From: Bacteroidales bacterium
GTDB lineage: Bacteria > Bacteroidota > Bacteroidia > Bacteroidales > UBA932
NCBI GenBank assembly: GCA_017454265.1
Contig: JAFTDJ010000036.1
Span: 1 to 64,000, forward strand
Length of the DNA: 64,000 nucleotides
Direction: 5' to 3'
The position numbers were made by a program, and so were the translations under genes. A model generated the notes under the pieces. The model was given only the letters and a program-made list of their open reading frames with translations. It made no database searches and was not told the DNA's origin. Positions 8,737 through 16,866 of the stretch are shown one piece after another; the first letter of the stretch is position 1; every line of letters starts with the position of its first letter.

Positions 8737-9404
8737 ACGTTTTCGTTGAGTTCCGGTATTTCCTCCCTTTCGTTGAAGGGCTCCAGGAAGGGGTTGGTGG
8801 CGCCTTCCACACCAAGGGTGCTGGTACCTCCGTGGCCGGGATATATCACGGTGGCAGGGTCCAGGGCCATGAGCTTGTCCATGATGGAGCGGATTTCGTC
8901 GTCGTATTCTCCGTAGATGAGGTCGGTCCTGCCTATGGCGCCCGCAAAGAGGGTGTCGCCCGTGAAGATGATGCCCTCGGATGGTGCGTACCAGCACACG
9001 CTGCCGGGAGAGTGCCCGGGGGTTGTAATCACTTTAAAACTTATTCCGGCCGCGCTCACGGTGTCTCCGTCCAGGATAGGGGTGACGGTGAAGTTCCGGT
9101 CCGGGACCTTGATGCCGAATTTGGCCACCCTGTCGTAGTAATCCATCGTCTTCACGTCTTCTTCCGACATGTACACCGGAATGCCGTAGTTCCGCTGAAG
9201 CCTCGCGGCGCCGTACACGTGGTCCATATGTCCGTGGGTGAGCAATACGGCCTCCGGCTTGCGGCCTTCCAGGCTTGCGAGCACTATCCGGGCTTCTTCG
9301 TCGCTGAGGAAGCCAGGATCCACCACCACGCAGGAGTACCCTTCGCCGTACACGACGTAGGTATTCTCCTGAAGCATGTTGACTACAAACTTTTTTATCT
9401 CCAT
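8733..9404 (-). CDS. MBL-fold metallo-hydrolase (glyoxalase II-like)
   Basis: A 223-residue metallo-beta-lactamase-fold hydrolase. Zinc ligands are visible in THGHMDH (His57, His59, Asp61, His62), TPGHSPGS, FTGDTLF and YPGHGG. This arrangement is that of the GloB-like/YcbL subfamily, usually a cytoplasmic thioester hydrolase. I chose the ATG at 9404 (MEIKKFVVNM), the family-typical start; an in-frame ATG 7 codons upstream (9425) is possible. Stop overlaps the start of the nucleoside kinase. Divergent from the deoxynucleoside kinase genes. Confidence 0.85.
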   Translation of the reverse strand: MEIKKFVVNMLQENTYVVYGEGYSCVVVDPGFLSDEEARIVLASLEGRKPEAVLLTHGHMDHVYGAARLQRNYGIPVYMSEEDVKTMDYYDRVAKFGIKVPDRNFTVTPILDGDTVSAAGISFKVITTPGHSPGSVCWYAPSEGIIFTGDTLFAGAIGRTDLIYGEYDDEIRSIMDKLMALDPATVIYPGHGGTSTLGVEGATNPFLEPFNEREEIPELNENV

Positions 9405-9417
9405 TCCGGGCGGATTA

Positions 9418-9452
9418 TTTGGCAAAAATACGAAAACTTTTGCTTATTTTTG
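9418..9452 (+). promoter_or_regulatory. Candidate promoter for the first deoxynucleoside kinase
   Basis: TTTG (9418-9421), 23 bases, TATTTTTG (9445-9452). The spacing is slightly longer than the usual 19-21. The start codon is at 9472, so the leader would be only about 12 bases. Confidence 0.6.
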
Positions 9453-9471
9453 TAAGTCTGTAAACAAAGAA

Positions 9472-10086
9472 ATGCACATAGGAATAGCTGGAAATATCGG
9501 ATGCGGCAAAACTACGCTCACGCGTATGCTTGCGGAGCATTACGGGTGGACTCCGAAGTATGAGTCCGTGACTTACAATCCATATCTTGAAGATTATTAC
9601 AAGGATATCCCCCGCTGGTCTTACAACCTGGAGACCTATTTCCTGGCACAGCGCTTCAAGGACGTGCTGGAGATAGCTTCCAGCAAGGATGTGATCATCC
9701 AGGACCGCACCTTGCTTGAGGGTGTGCACATTTTCGTGGCCAACAACCGCGAGCAGGGCAACCTGTCCGACCGGGATTACGAGACCTACATGGAGCTGTT
9801 CAACCTCATGATGTCCATGGTGAACCCTCCGGATCTGCTTATCTACCTCAAGTCTTCGATTCCCCATCTGGTGTCCCAGATACAGAAACGCGGAAGGGAC
9901 TACGAGCAATCCATCAGCCTGGATTACCTGGCAGGCCTCAACAGGCATTACGAGGAGTGGATAGGGAATTACAAAGGGCGCCTTCTCATCATCGACGCCG
10001 ATACCCTGGATTTCGAGCATCGCCCGGAGGATTTCTCGTCTATAACAGACAAAATAGACGCCGAACTGTTCGGCTTGTTTAAATAA
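9472..10086 (+). CDS. Deoxynucleoside kinase, first of a tandem pair
   Basis: A 204-residue kinase of the dCK/dGK/dAK family, which phosphorylates deoxynucleosides for salvage. Walker A GNIGCGKTTL (Lys13), the RWSYNLETYFL segment and the QDRTLLEG motif are characteristic, and the lid Arg-rich segment is QIQKRGRDYE. The start at 9472 places the P-loop at the expected distance; the long upstream reading from 9376 has no family similarity. It is followed by a close paralogue with its own -7 box. Tandem pairs are known elsewhere to form heterodimers of different specificity (dAK/dGK of lactobacilli); whether this holds here is unknown. Confidence 0.9.
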   Translation: MHIGIAGNIGCGKTTLTRMLAEHYGWTPKYESVTYNPYLEDYYKDIPRWSYNLETYFLAQRFKDVLEIASSKDVIIQDRTLLEGVHIFVANNREQGNLSDRDYETYMELFNLMMSMVNPPDLLIYLKSSIPHLVSQIQKRGRDYEQSISLDYLAGLNRHYEEWIGNYKGRLLIIDADTLDFEHRPEDFSSITDKIDAELFGLFK

Positions 10087-10090
10087 TTGT

Positions 10091-10098
10091 TACCTTTG
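10091..10098 (+). promoter_or_regulatory. -7 box before the second deoxynucleoside kinase
   Basis: TACCTTTG exactly fits TAnnTTTG. No good TTTG is seen 19-21 bases upstream. The gene starts at 10120. Confidence 0.5.
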
Positions 10099-10119
10099 TA
10101 GTTTGTAATACTTGAAATT

Positions 10120-10740
10120 ATGCACGTAGCCATTGCAGGAAATATCGGAAGCGGAAAAACCACGCTCACCAAGATGCTTGCCGCCCATTATGGATGGACG
10201 CCCAAATTCGAACCCGTGGATTTCAATCCCTACCTTGCCGATTACTATGAGGATATGGAACGTTGGTCTTTCAACCTCCAGATTTACTTCCTCAACAAGC
10301 GGTTCAAGGATATACTGGACATATCAAAGTCTGACAAGGTGATTATCCAGGACCGTACAATATACGAGGACGCCCGTATTTTTGCCCGCAACCTTCACGA
10401 TATGGGCCTGATGAGCACACGCGATTTCGAGAATTACACAGACCTCTTCGACCTGATGATGTCTCTGGTCGGACTGCCGGACCTGCTTATCTACCTCCGC
10501 TCGTCCATTCCCAACCTGATTGCGCAAATACAGAAGCGTGGGCGTGAGTACGAGAAGAGCATACGAATCGACTACCTTACCGGCCTCAACGAAAAGTATG
10601 AAGACTGGATCGGTTCTTACAAGGGCAATCTGCTAGTGGTCGATGCCGACAACGTGAAATTCGGAAACAAACCCGAAGATTTTGAGCTCATTACTAATAT
10701 GATAGACGCCAAACTCTACGGCCTGTTCCCTGAAAAATAA
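10120..10740 (+). CDS. Deoxynucleoside kinase, second of a tandem pair
   Basis: A 206-residue paralogue of the preceding kinase. It has Walker A GNIGSGKTTL, RWSFNLQIYFL, IQDRTIYEDARIF and the lid QIQKRGREYE. Most differences between the two copies lie around the DR(T) motif (LLEGVHIF versus IYEDARIF) and the following helix, the part that contacts the base in this family, which suggests different substrate preference. The acyl-CoA synthetase gene starts 5 bases downstream. Confidence 0.9.
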   Translation: MHVAIAGNIGSGKTTLTKMLAAHYGWTPKFEPVDFNPYLADYYEDMERWSFNLQIYFLNKRFKDILDISKSDKVIIQDRTIYEDARIFARNLHDMGLMSTRDFENYTDLFDLMMSLVGLPDLLIYLRSSIPNLIAQIQKRGREYEKSIRIDYLTGLNEKYEDWIGSYKGNLLVVDADNVKFGNKPEDFELITNMIDAKLYGLFPEK

Positions 10741-10745
10741 TACAA

Positions 10746-12665
10746 ATGGAAAACAAAGAACTTCTTACCATAATCGACTTTGTTGATTATTATTGCGCCA
10801 AATATGGCAGTGACACTTTCCTGAGGGAAAAAGTCGGAGACACCTGGACCGAAACTTCATACGTGCAGACACGTGCGGAAGGACGCATTTACGCTGCGGG
10901 CTTTATGGCGCTGGGCCTTAAGAAAGGCGAGAAGGTGGCTCTTATCTCCGAAGGGCGCAACAAATGGATATTCAGTGAACTTGGCGTCCTGTATGCCGGC
11001 GGTGTGGACGTGCCCCTCTCCTTCAAGCTTGAGTCGGACTACGACCTTACATTCCGTATCAACCACTCGGATTCCCGTTTTATCATAGCTTCAGAAAGCC
11101 AGATAGACAAGGTCCGCAGGGTTATTCCCAAATGCCCTGCGATAGAGAAAATCATAGTCCTGGACGAGCTTCCCCTGGAAGCGAACGAGATCTACGTAGG
11201 AGAACTTCACAAGATGGGTGAAGAATTCCTGAAAGGGCACGAGGCCGAGCTTGAGGAACGCGTGGCGTCCGTAAAGCCCGGCGACTACGCCAATATCTCA
11301 TATACATCGGGCACTACCGCCGACCCCAAGGGAATCCTGCTCACCCACAACAACTACACTTCCAACATAGTGCAGTGCAATTCCGTGGTGAAGGTGGACA
11401 AGGGGGACGTGATGCTCATCATCACCCCGCTCGACCACTGCTTCGCGCACGTAGCGGGATTCTACTTCATGATGGCCAACGGCGGCAGCATAGCCACCGT
11501 GCCGGGAGGGAAGAGCGCCATCACCATGCTCAAGAACATACCTATGGCAATCCGTGAGACCCGTCCTCACCTGATGCTTTCCGTGCCTGCCATTTCCAGG
11601 AACTTCCGCAAGAACATCGAGGCCGGCATCAAGAAGAAAGGCCCCACCGTTCAGAAGCTTTACAACTTCGCCCTGAACAACGCCATTAAGTACAACCGCG
11701 AATATTACAACATGGGCAAGCCCGGCTGGAAGCTCTGGTGGCGCAAACCCATAAAAGACTTGATGGACAAGCTCGTGTTCAAGGGCGTACGCGAAAGCTT
11801 CGGCGGCCGTCTGAAGTTCTTCATCGGCGGAGGCGCCCTGCTCGATATAGAGCTGCAGCGCTACTTCTGCGCCATCGGCATGCCGATTTTCCAGGGATAC
11901 GGACTCACCGAGGCCACTCCCGTAATCTGCGCCAACTCTGCCGGCCACGCCCGCTTCGGCTCTTCCGGCCGCACCGTTCAGCCTATGGACATCAAGATAT
12001 GTGCGGAAGACGGCTCCGAACTGCCTCTCGGACAGACCGGCGAGATCGTTATCCGCGGCGGAAACGTCATGGCAGGCTACTGGAAGAACCCCGAGGCCAC
12101 CGCATCCACGATAGTTGACGGCTGGCTGCACACCGGCGACCGCGGCTACCTCTGCAAGGAGGATCCCCGTTACCTTTACGTTACCGGACGATTCAAGAGC
12201 CTGCTCATCTCTTCAGACGGTGAAAAATATTCTCCCGAAGGCTATGAGGACAGCCTTGCAGACGGCTCCAGATACATCGACTCTTCCGTCCTCTACAATA
12301 ACCAAAGCCCCTGGACCGCGGTGCTGGTCATCCCGAACAAGGCCGCTCTTTCCGAAGCCGTGCAGGCCAAAGGCATGGACCCTGCGTCCGAGGCAGGTCT
12401 AAAGGCCCAGCTCGACATTATAAAGGGAGAGGTCGATTCTTACCGTCCGGGCGGTCGTCACCAGGGCCTGTTCCCGGAAAAGTGGCTCCCTGCCGCCATC
12501 ATTGTGGGCGAGACTCCCTTTACGGAGCAGAACGGTATGCTCAACACCACATCCAAGATGGTTCGCGGCAAGGTGGAGAAGTATTATGCCGACCGTATAG
12601 AGTACGCCATGACTGCCGAGGGCAAGGAACTTTACAACGCCAAAAACCTGGAATCATTAAAATAA
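10746..12665 (+). CDS. Long-chain acyl-CoA synthetase (AMP-forming)
   Basis: A 639-residue member of the adenylate-forming superfamily, predicted to activate fatty acids as acyl-CoA. The AMP-binding signature YTSGTTADPKGILLTH (about residues 182-197), the GYGLTEATPV motif and the hinge DRGYLCKEDPRYLYVTGR are all present. Length fits bacterial FAAL/FadD-like synthetases. It lies between deoxynucleoside kinase genes and a sugar transporter with no obvious metabolic link; spacing (5 and 7 bases) suggests simple co-transcription. Confidence 0.88.
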   Translation: MENKELLTIIDFVDYYCAKYGSDTFLREKVGDTWTETSYVQTRAEGRIYAAGFMALGLKKGEKVALISEGRNKWIFSELGVLYAGGVDVPLSFKLESDYDLTFRINHSDSRFIIASESQIDKVRRVIPKCPAIEKIIVLDELPLEANEIYVGELHKMGEEFLKGHEAELEERVASVKPGDYANISYTSGTTADPKGILLTHNNYTSNIVQCNSVVKVDKGDVMLIITPLDHCFAHVAGFYFMMANGGSIATVPGGKSAITMLKNIPMAIRETRPHLMLSVPAISRNFRKNIEAGIKKKGPTVQKLYNFALNNAIKYNREYYNMGKPGWKLWWRKPIKDLMDKLVFKGVRESFGGRLKFFIGGGALLDIELQRYFCAIGMPIFQGYGLTEATPVICANSAGHARFGSSGRTVQPMDIKICAEDGSELPLGQTGEIVIRGGNVMAGYWKNPEATASTIVDGWLHTGDRGYLCKEDPRYLYVTGRFKSLLISSDGEKYSPEGYEDSLADGSRYIDSSVLYNNQSPWTAVLVIPNKAALSEAVQAKGMDPASEAGLKAQLDIIKGEVDSYRPGGRHQGLFPEKWLPAAIIVGETPFTEQNGMLNTTSKMVRGKVEKYYADRIEYAMTAEGKELYNAKNLESLK

Positions 12666-12672
12666 CGATACT

Positions 12673-13932
12673 ATGACCAATTCTACTGTCGGCAAGAGCT
12701 ACACACCCGCAATCGTGGTGATGTTTGCGCTCTTCTTCATGATTGCCTTCGTCACCAACCTCGCAGGTTCCATGGGAGTGGTGGTGACCAATCAGTTCGG
12801 TGCCAGCAAGGCACTCAGCCAGCTCGGCACGCTTGCCAATTTCATCGCTTATGCCTGTATGGGTATTCCCGCAGGTATCATTCTCCGCCGCAAAGGTTAT
12901 AAGTTTACCGCTTTGGCAGCGGTAGTCATCGGCTTTGTGGGCGTAGGCATCCAGTTCCTTTCCGGTTATGCAGAGAGTTTCGCGGTCTATGTGGCCGGAG
13001 CCTTCGTGGCCGGATTCTCGATGTGCATGCTCAATATTGTCGTCAACCCCATGCTCAACACCTTGGGCGGCGGCGGCAACAAAGGTAACCAGCTGATTCA
13101 GTGGGGCGGCTCCTGCAACTCAATCGGAGGCACCATCGCACCCTTCCTCGTGGGCTGGCTTGTCGGCGGCTCCATCAAGGACGCTACCGTTGCCAAGGCT
13201 GCTCCCGTGATGATTATCGCCATGGTGATTTTCGCAATCGCATTCGTTGTCATTCTCCTCACCAAGATTCCCGAGCCTCATATGGAGACTCCGGAAGAGA
13301 AGGCTGCCCGTCTCGCCGGCAAGAAAGTGAAGGATCCGTACAGCCCTCTGTCTTTCCGTCACTTCGTGCTCGGAGCCATAGCCATTTTCTTCTATGTGGG
13401 AATTGAGGTGGGTATCCCCAATACCGCCAACGTGTATTTCTCCGGCCTCGACTGGGTAGGCCCGGCCCTCACCGGCACTTTCATCAGCGCCTATTGGCTC
13501 TGTATGCTCATCGGCCGTCTTGTAGGTGGCTCCATCGGCGGTAAAGTCTCCAGCAAGAACATGCTGCTCTACACCTCTGCAGCCGCGATTTGCTTCATTC
13601 TCCTGGCCATCTTCATTCCCGAGTCGGTTACCATAGGCAAGGCTCCCCTGAGCCTTCTGTTCCTCACCCTCTGCGGCCTTTGCACCTCCATCATGTGGGG
13701 CTCGATATTCAACCTTTCCGCCGAGGGGCTCGGCAAGTACACTGCTGCGGCATCGGGTATTTTCATGACCCTGGTCTGCGGCGGCGGCATCATTCCCTTC
13801 GTGCAGAATGCCCTCGCCGACGTGGTGGGCTCTCTCCAGAGCTACTGGGTGCTTATTGCATGCCTCGCGTATCTCGTGTTCTACGCCGTATGGGGCAGCA
13901 AGAACGTCAATAAGGACATCCCTATAGAGTAA
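12673..13932 (+). CDS. FHS-family MFS sugar transporter
   Basis: A 419-residue inner-membrane protein with about 12 hydrophobic segments. The sequence around FSMCMLNIVVNPMLNTLGGGGNKG is typical of the fucose/glucose-galactose proton symporter group of the major facilitator superfamily, and ILRRKGYKF is the loop 2-3 basic segment. A hydrophilic loop rich in Lys/Glu (about residues 205-225) separates the halves. It is followed 6 bases later by a ROK kinase, which supports uptake plus phosphorylation of a hexose or amino sugar. Confidence 0.85.
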   Translation: MTNSTVGKSYTPAIVVMFALFFMIAFVTNLAGSMGVVVTNQFGASKALSQLGTLANFIAYACMGIPAGIILRRKGYKFTALAAVVIGFVGVGIQFLSGYAESFAVYVAGAFVAGFSMCMLNIVVNPMLNTLGGGGNKGNQLIQWGGSCNSIGGTIAPFLVGWLVGGSIKDATVAKAAPVMIIAMVIFAIAFVVILLTKIPEPHMETPEEKAARLAGKKVKDPYSPLSFRHFVLGAIAIFFYVGIEVGIPNTANVYFSGLDWVGPALTGTFISAYWLCMLIGRLVGGSIGGKVSSKNMLLYTSAAAICFILLAIFIPESVTIGKAPLSLLFLTLCGLCTSIMWGSIFNLSAEGLGKYTAAASGIFMTLVCGGGIIPFVQNALADVVGSLQSYWVLIACLAYLVFYAVWGSKNVNKDIPIE

Positions 13933-13938
13933 AGAGAT

Positions 13939-14895
13939 ATGGGCCCTTACGTATTAGGAGTTGATATAGGCGGACAGACCGCAAAGTGCGGTATCGTGAA
14001 CGCCCGCGGCGAGGTGCTCGCCCAGACCATTCTGGTCTCGAATACTCAGACTGACGCACAGGAATTCGTGAATGCCCTTGCGTCTACCCTGAAGAAGCTT
14101 ATGTCGGACGCCGGCCTTGAGGGACAGGTGTGCGGCATCGGTGTAGGTGCGCCCAACGGCAACTACTACACCGGAGAAATAAAGGATGCACCCAATCTTA
14201 CATGGGCACGTTCCAAGAATGTTCCTTTTGCCAAGATGTTGTCCGAGGCCATGGGTGGTCTTCCTGTCGCCCTGACCAATGACGCCAATGCGGCTGCCGT
14301 CGGTGAAATGACTTATGGGGCGGCCCGTGGAATGAAGGACTTCATCATGATAACCCTGGGTACGGGAGTGGGCAGCGGAATCGTCATCAACGGCAATGTG
14401 CTTTATGGCCACGACGGTTTTGCCGGAGAACTTGGCCACACCTGTGCCGTCCGCGGCGGACGCGTTTGCGGATGTGGCAAGCAGGGTTGCCTGGAGGCCT
14501 ACTGCTCTGCGGTAGGCGTGGCTCGTACGGCAGTTGAGTGGCTCGAGCAGCATCCCGAGGAGTCTTCTCTCCTGCGCCTGCGTGAGAATGTTACTTCCAA
14601 AGACGTTTTTGAGGCTGCAAAGGCCGGAGACAAGGCTGCAAAGGAGATTTTCGACTTCACCGGCACCCTTCTGGGGCGCGCTTTTGCAGACTTCATAGCT
14701 TTCTCCGCCCCCGAGGCCATAGTGCTCTTCGGAGGCCTGGCACGTGCGAGAGACTTTCTTTATGAGCCCATCATGAAGGCTATGAATGAAAATGTCCTTC
14801 CTATCTGGAGGGACAATGTGAAGGTTTTGTTCTCAAGCCTGTCTGAATCCGATGCGGCAATACTTGGCGCGTCGGCTCTTGCGTGGAATCTTTAA
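13939..14895 (+). CDS. ROK-family sugar kinase (glucokinase type)
   Basis: A 318-residue ROK protein. The ATP motif is VDIGGQTAKCG, the catalytic region is ALTNDANAAAVGE (Asp115), and the zinc site is GELGHTC with CGCGKQGCLE (His167, Cys177, Cys179, Cys184). There is no N-terminal helix-turn-helix, so it is an enzyme rather than a repressor. It directly follows the sugar transporter gene. Glucokinase is the likeliest role; N-acetylmannosamine or other hexoses are possible. Confidence 0.85.
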   Translation: MGPYVLGVDIGGQTAKCGIVNARGEVLAQTILVSNTQTDAQEFVNALASTLKKLMSDAGLEGQVCGIGVGAPNGNYYTGEIKDAPNLTWARSKNVPFAKMLSEAMGGLPVALTNDANAAAVGEMTYGAARGMKDFIMITLGTGVGSGIVINGNVLYGHDGFAGELGHTCAVRGGRVCGCGKQGCLEAYCSAVGVARTAVEWLEQHPEESSLLRLRENVTSKDVFEAAKAGDKAAKEIFDFTGTLLGRAFADFIAFSAPEAIVLFGGLARARDFLYEPIMKAMNENVLPIWRDNVKVLFSSLSESDAAILGASALAWNL

Positions 14896-14919
14896 TTTTT
14901 ATTATCGTTTATAAACAAA

Positions 14920-15711
14920 ATGAAAACAAACAAATTCTTTTTCGCACTCGCACTGGGTGCAATGTTCGTAGGCTGCACCCCTAAAGCAGCGGAGCCCGTG
15001 GTTGAGGGCGAGGGTGACGAGGCCGTCAAGACTCTGAAAGATTTTACTCCCAGCAAAGCGGAGGTCGATACCGTAAGCTATCTCCTTGGCGTAAACTTCG
15101 GAAGCTACCTCAAGGGTTATAACTTTGGTGAAGTGAATTACTCCAAGGTGGTTGCCGGTATGAAGGACTTCATGAAGGCAAAGGGCGATTTTCGCGACGC
15201 CGACTTCAACGAGCAGTTCAAGGTGAGCCCCGAGCGTATGAACGACGTGTTCAACAACTATCTCGAGAAGAAGCACAACTACACTCTGCTTGCCAATAAG
15301 GACAAGGGCGACAAGTTCCTTGCTGCCAACCTTAAGAAGGAGGGCGTAGAGGAGACCGAAAGCGGCCTTCAGTATAAGGTCATCGAGGCCGGCAACGAAG
15401 TGAAGCCCACCCCTCAGGATACCGTCTGGGTGAAGTATAAGGGCACCCATATCGACGGCACCGTGTTCGACGAGACCGCCGAAGGTGCAGAAGCAGTCCG
15501 CTTCCCCCTTAACGGTGTTATCGCAGGTTGGACCGAGGGCCTTCAGCTCATTGGCGAAGGCGGACACATCGAGCTCTACGTTCCCGCCAATCTCGCATAC
15601 GGCGAGCAGGGCCGTCCCGGCATCGATCCCAACTCCACCCTGATCTTCGACGTAGTACTGGAGAAAGTCGCCAAGTTCGTTCCCGCTCCCGAGGAGCCTG
15701 TGAAGAAATAA
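14920..15711 (+). CDS. FKBP-type peptidyl-prolyl isomerase, lipoprotein
   Basis: A 263-residue envelope protein-folding enzyme. The signal peptide ends in FVGC (Cys19). Residues about 45-140 resemble the FKBP N-terminal dimerisation domain (VDTVSYLLGVNFGSYL), and residues 150-250 are the FKBP domain (VWVKYKGTHIDGTVFDET, GWTEGLQLIGEGG, YVPANLAYGEQG). Family knowledge: FkpA/Mip-like proteins act in the periplasm as homodimers. A clear terminator follows 17 bases after the stop, closing this plus-strand block. Confidence 0.92.
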   Translation: MKTNKFFFALALGAMFVGCTPKAAEPVVEGEGDEAVKTLKDFTPSKAEVDTVSYLLGVNFGSYLKGYNFGEVNYSKVVAGMKDFMKAKGDFRDADFNEQFKVSPERMNDVFNNYLEKKHNYTLLANKDKGDKFLAANLKKEGVEETESGLQYKVIEAGNEVKPTPQDTVWVKYKGTHIDGTVFDETAEGAEAVRFPLNGVIAGWTEGLQLIGEGGHIELYVPANLAYGEQGRPGIDPNSTLIFDVVLEKVAKFVPAPEEPVKK

Positions 15712-15728
15712 CGCTTGCTTATGCAGTT

Positions 15729-15762
15729 AAGAGGATGGCAGATTGTCATCCTCTTTTTTTTT
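15729..15762 (+). terminator. Intrinsic terminator after the FKBP gene
   Basis: Perfect 9-base stem AAGAGGATG (15729-15737) / CATCCTCTT (15747-15755) with a 9-base loop and a run of nine T ending at 15762. It also lies just before the convergent SGNH hydrolase stop, so it may serve both strands. Confidence 0.85.
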
Positions 15763-15774
15763 GTCGGGTGATCC

Positions 15775-16866
15775 CTATTTTATACCGTATCTGCGGAGGA
15801 TGCGGAGGACGGGTTTTTCTATGCTCTTTGCCCAGAGCACATGGCCGTAGTCGCCCGGATGTACGCCGTCAACACTGGTGGTATGGTCCGGAGCGTCGGC
15901 ATTAGGAACTACGTAATAGACGTCTTTGTACTTTCTGACCGCTATGGCCATCAGTGAATCTGACATCGCCATCTTTTCGGCTTCGAATTTTTCTTTGCTT
16001 TGGCTGAAGTTGCGTGTGCCGCGGCGTATGGTCTTTTGGAAGATGAGGGGCTTGCCGGGGTGCGCGGCCTGCAGCTTCTCAATGAAGCCGAAGAGCCTTT
16101 CGTTGATGAGCTCTGCGCCGGGATTGGAAAAGGCGTCGAAGATGAATGCATCTATGTCGGGGGCCTGGCAGAGGGCTTCGCAGAAATAGTCCTGCATGAG
16201 GCAGCGGCCGCTCACGCCTATGCTCAGCATCTGTATGCCGGTTTTACGTGAGAATTGTGCCGGATATGGCATTCCGGGGCGGGAGGTGCAGGAGCCGTGG
16301 GTATAGCTTGAGCCGAATATGGCGACGCGGTGCCGGAAGGGATTCTCCAGGGGCTCTATGCTTGCGCCCGGATCCGTTCCGATTTGTACGGAGCCGAGTT
16401 CGCTGTACAGCGGCAGGTAGAGCAGGCATTCATGTTCGCCGGGTGCCAGGTTCTCTATCAGTACCAGGTTGTTTTCCAGCTTGGAGTCTGAGTTACAGCC
16501 CGAAGCGGCGTATACCCATTTGCCTTTGTCTTTGATGTAGAGGTCGTAACCTCTTTGGCTGATGCCGTTGCCGTTGGGGGCGAAGCGGGCGTTGAGGTAG
16601 TGGGTTTTAACGCTGATGGAGCTGGAATTGGTGCGGAAAGCGCAGGCGATGCCGGAGGCCTGTCGGACCAGCTGGTTTTCTCCCTTGGTGAATCCTTTGA
16701 AGCGTACGGTGTCTATCCGGTGATAGGGATTGGGGGTGTCGGGGAAGAGTTTTCCGGTTAGTGTCAGGGTGGAGGCTTCGGTGAATTTGAAGTCTTTTGC
16801 CGAGGCGCTGGCAGCCATTATGAGCGTCAGTGCAAGGCTCGTGAGGATGGCGATTGTACGTTTCAT
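15775..16866 (-). CDS. Secreted SGNH-hydrolase (GDSL-like esterase)
   Basis: A 363-residue secreted protein with a signal peptide (cleavage near ASASA-KD, residue 23). Residues about 30-170 form a beta-rich domain. Residues 180-360 are the SGNH hydrolase: FGSSYTHG carries the nucleophile Ser187 in place of the usual GDS motif, and DGVHPGDYGH carries Asp333 and His336. The two-domain layout is that of bacterial acetyl-esterases acting on polysaccharides. Its ATG directly abuts the stop of the family 3 glycosidase (no gap), so they are co-expressed, which fits deacylation plus glycoside cleavage of one glycan. Confidence 0.8.
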   Translation of the reverse strand: MKRTIAILTSLALTLIMAASASAKDFKFTEASTLTLTGKLFPDTPNPYHRIDTVRFKGFTKGENQLVRQASGIACAFRTNSSSISVKTHYLNARFAPNGNGISQRGYDLYIKDKGKWVYAASGCNSDSKLENNLVLIENLAPGEHECLLYLPLYSELGSVQIGTDPGASIEPLENPFRHRVAIFGSSYTHGSCTSRPGMPYPAQFSRKTGIQMLSIGVSGRCLMQDYFCEALCQAPDIDAFIFDAFSNPGAELINERLFGFIEKLQAAHPGKPLIFQKTIRRGTRNFSQSKEKFEAEKMAMSDSLMAIAVRKYKDVYYVVPNADAPDHTTSVDGVHPGDYGHVLWAKSIEKPVLRILRRYGIK

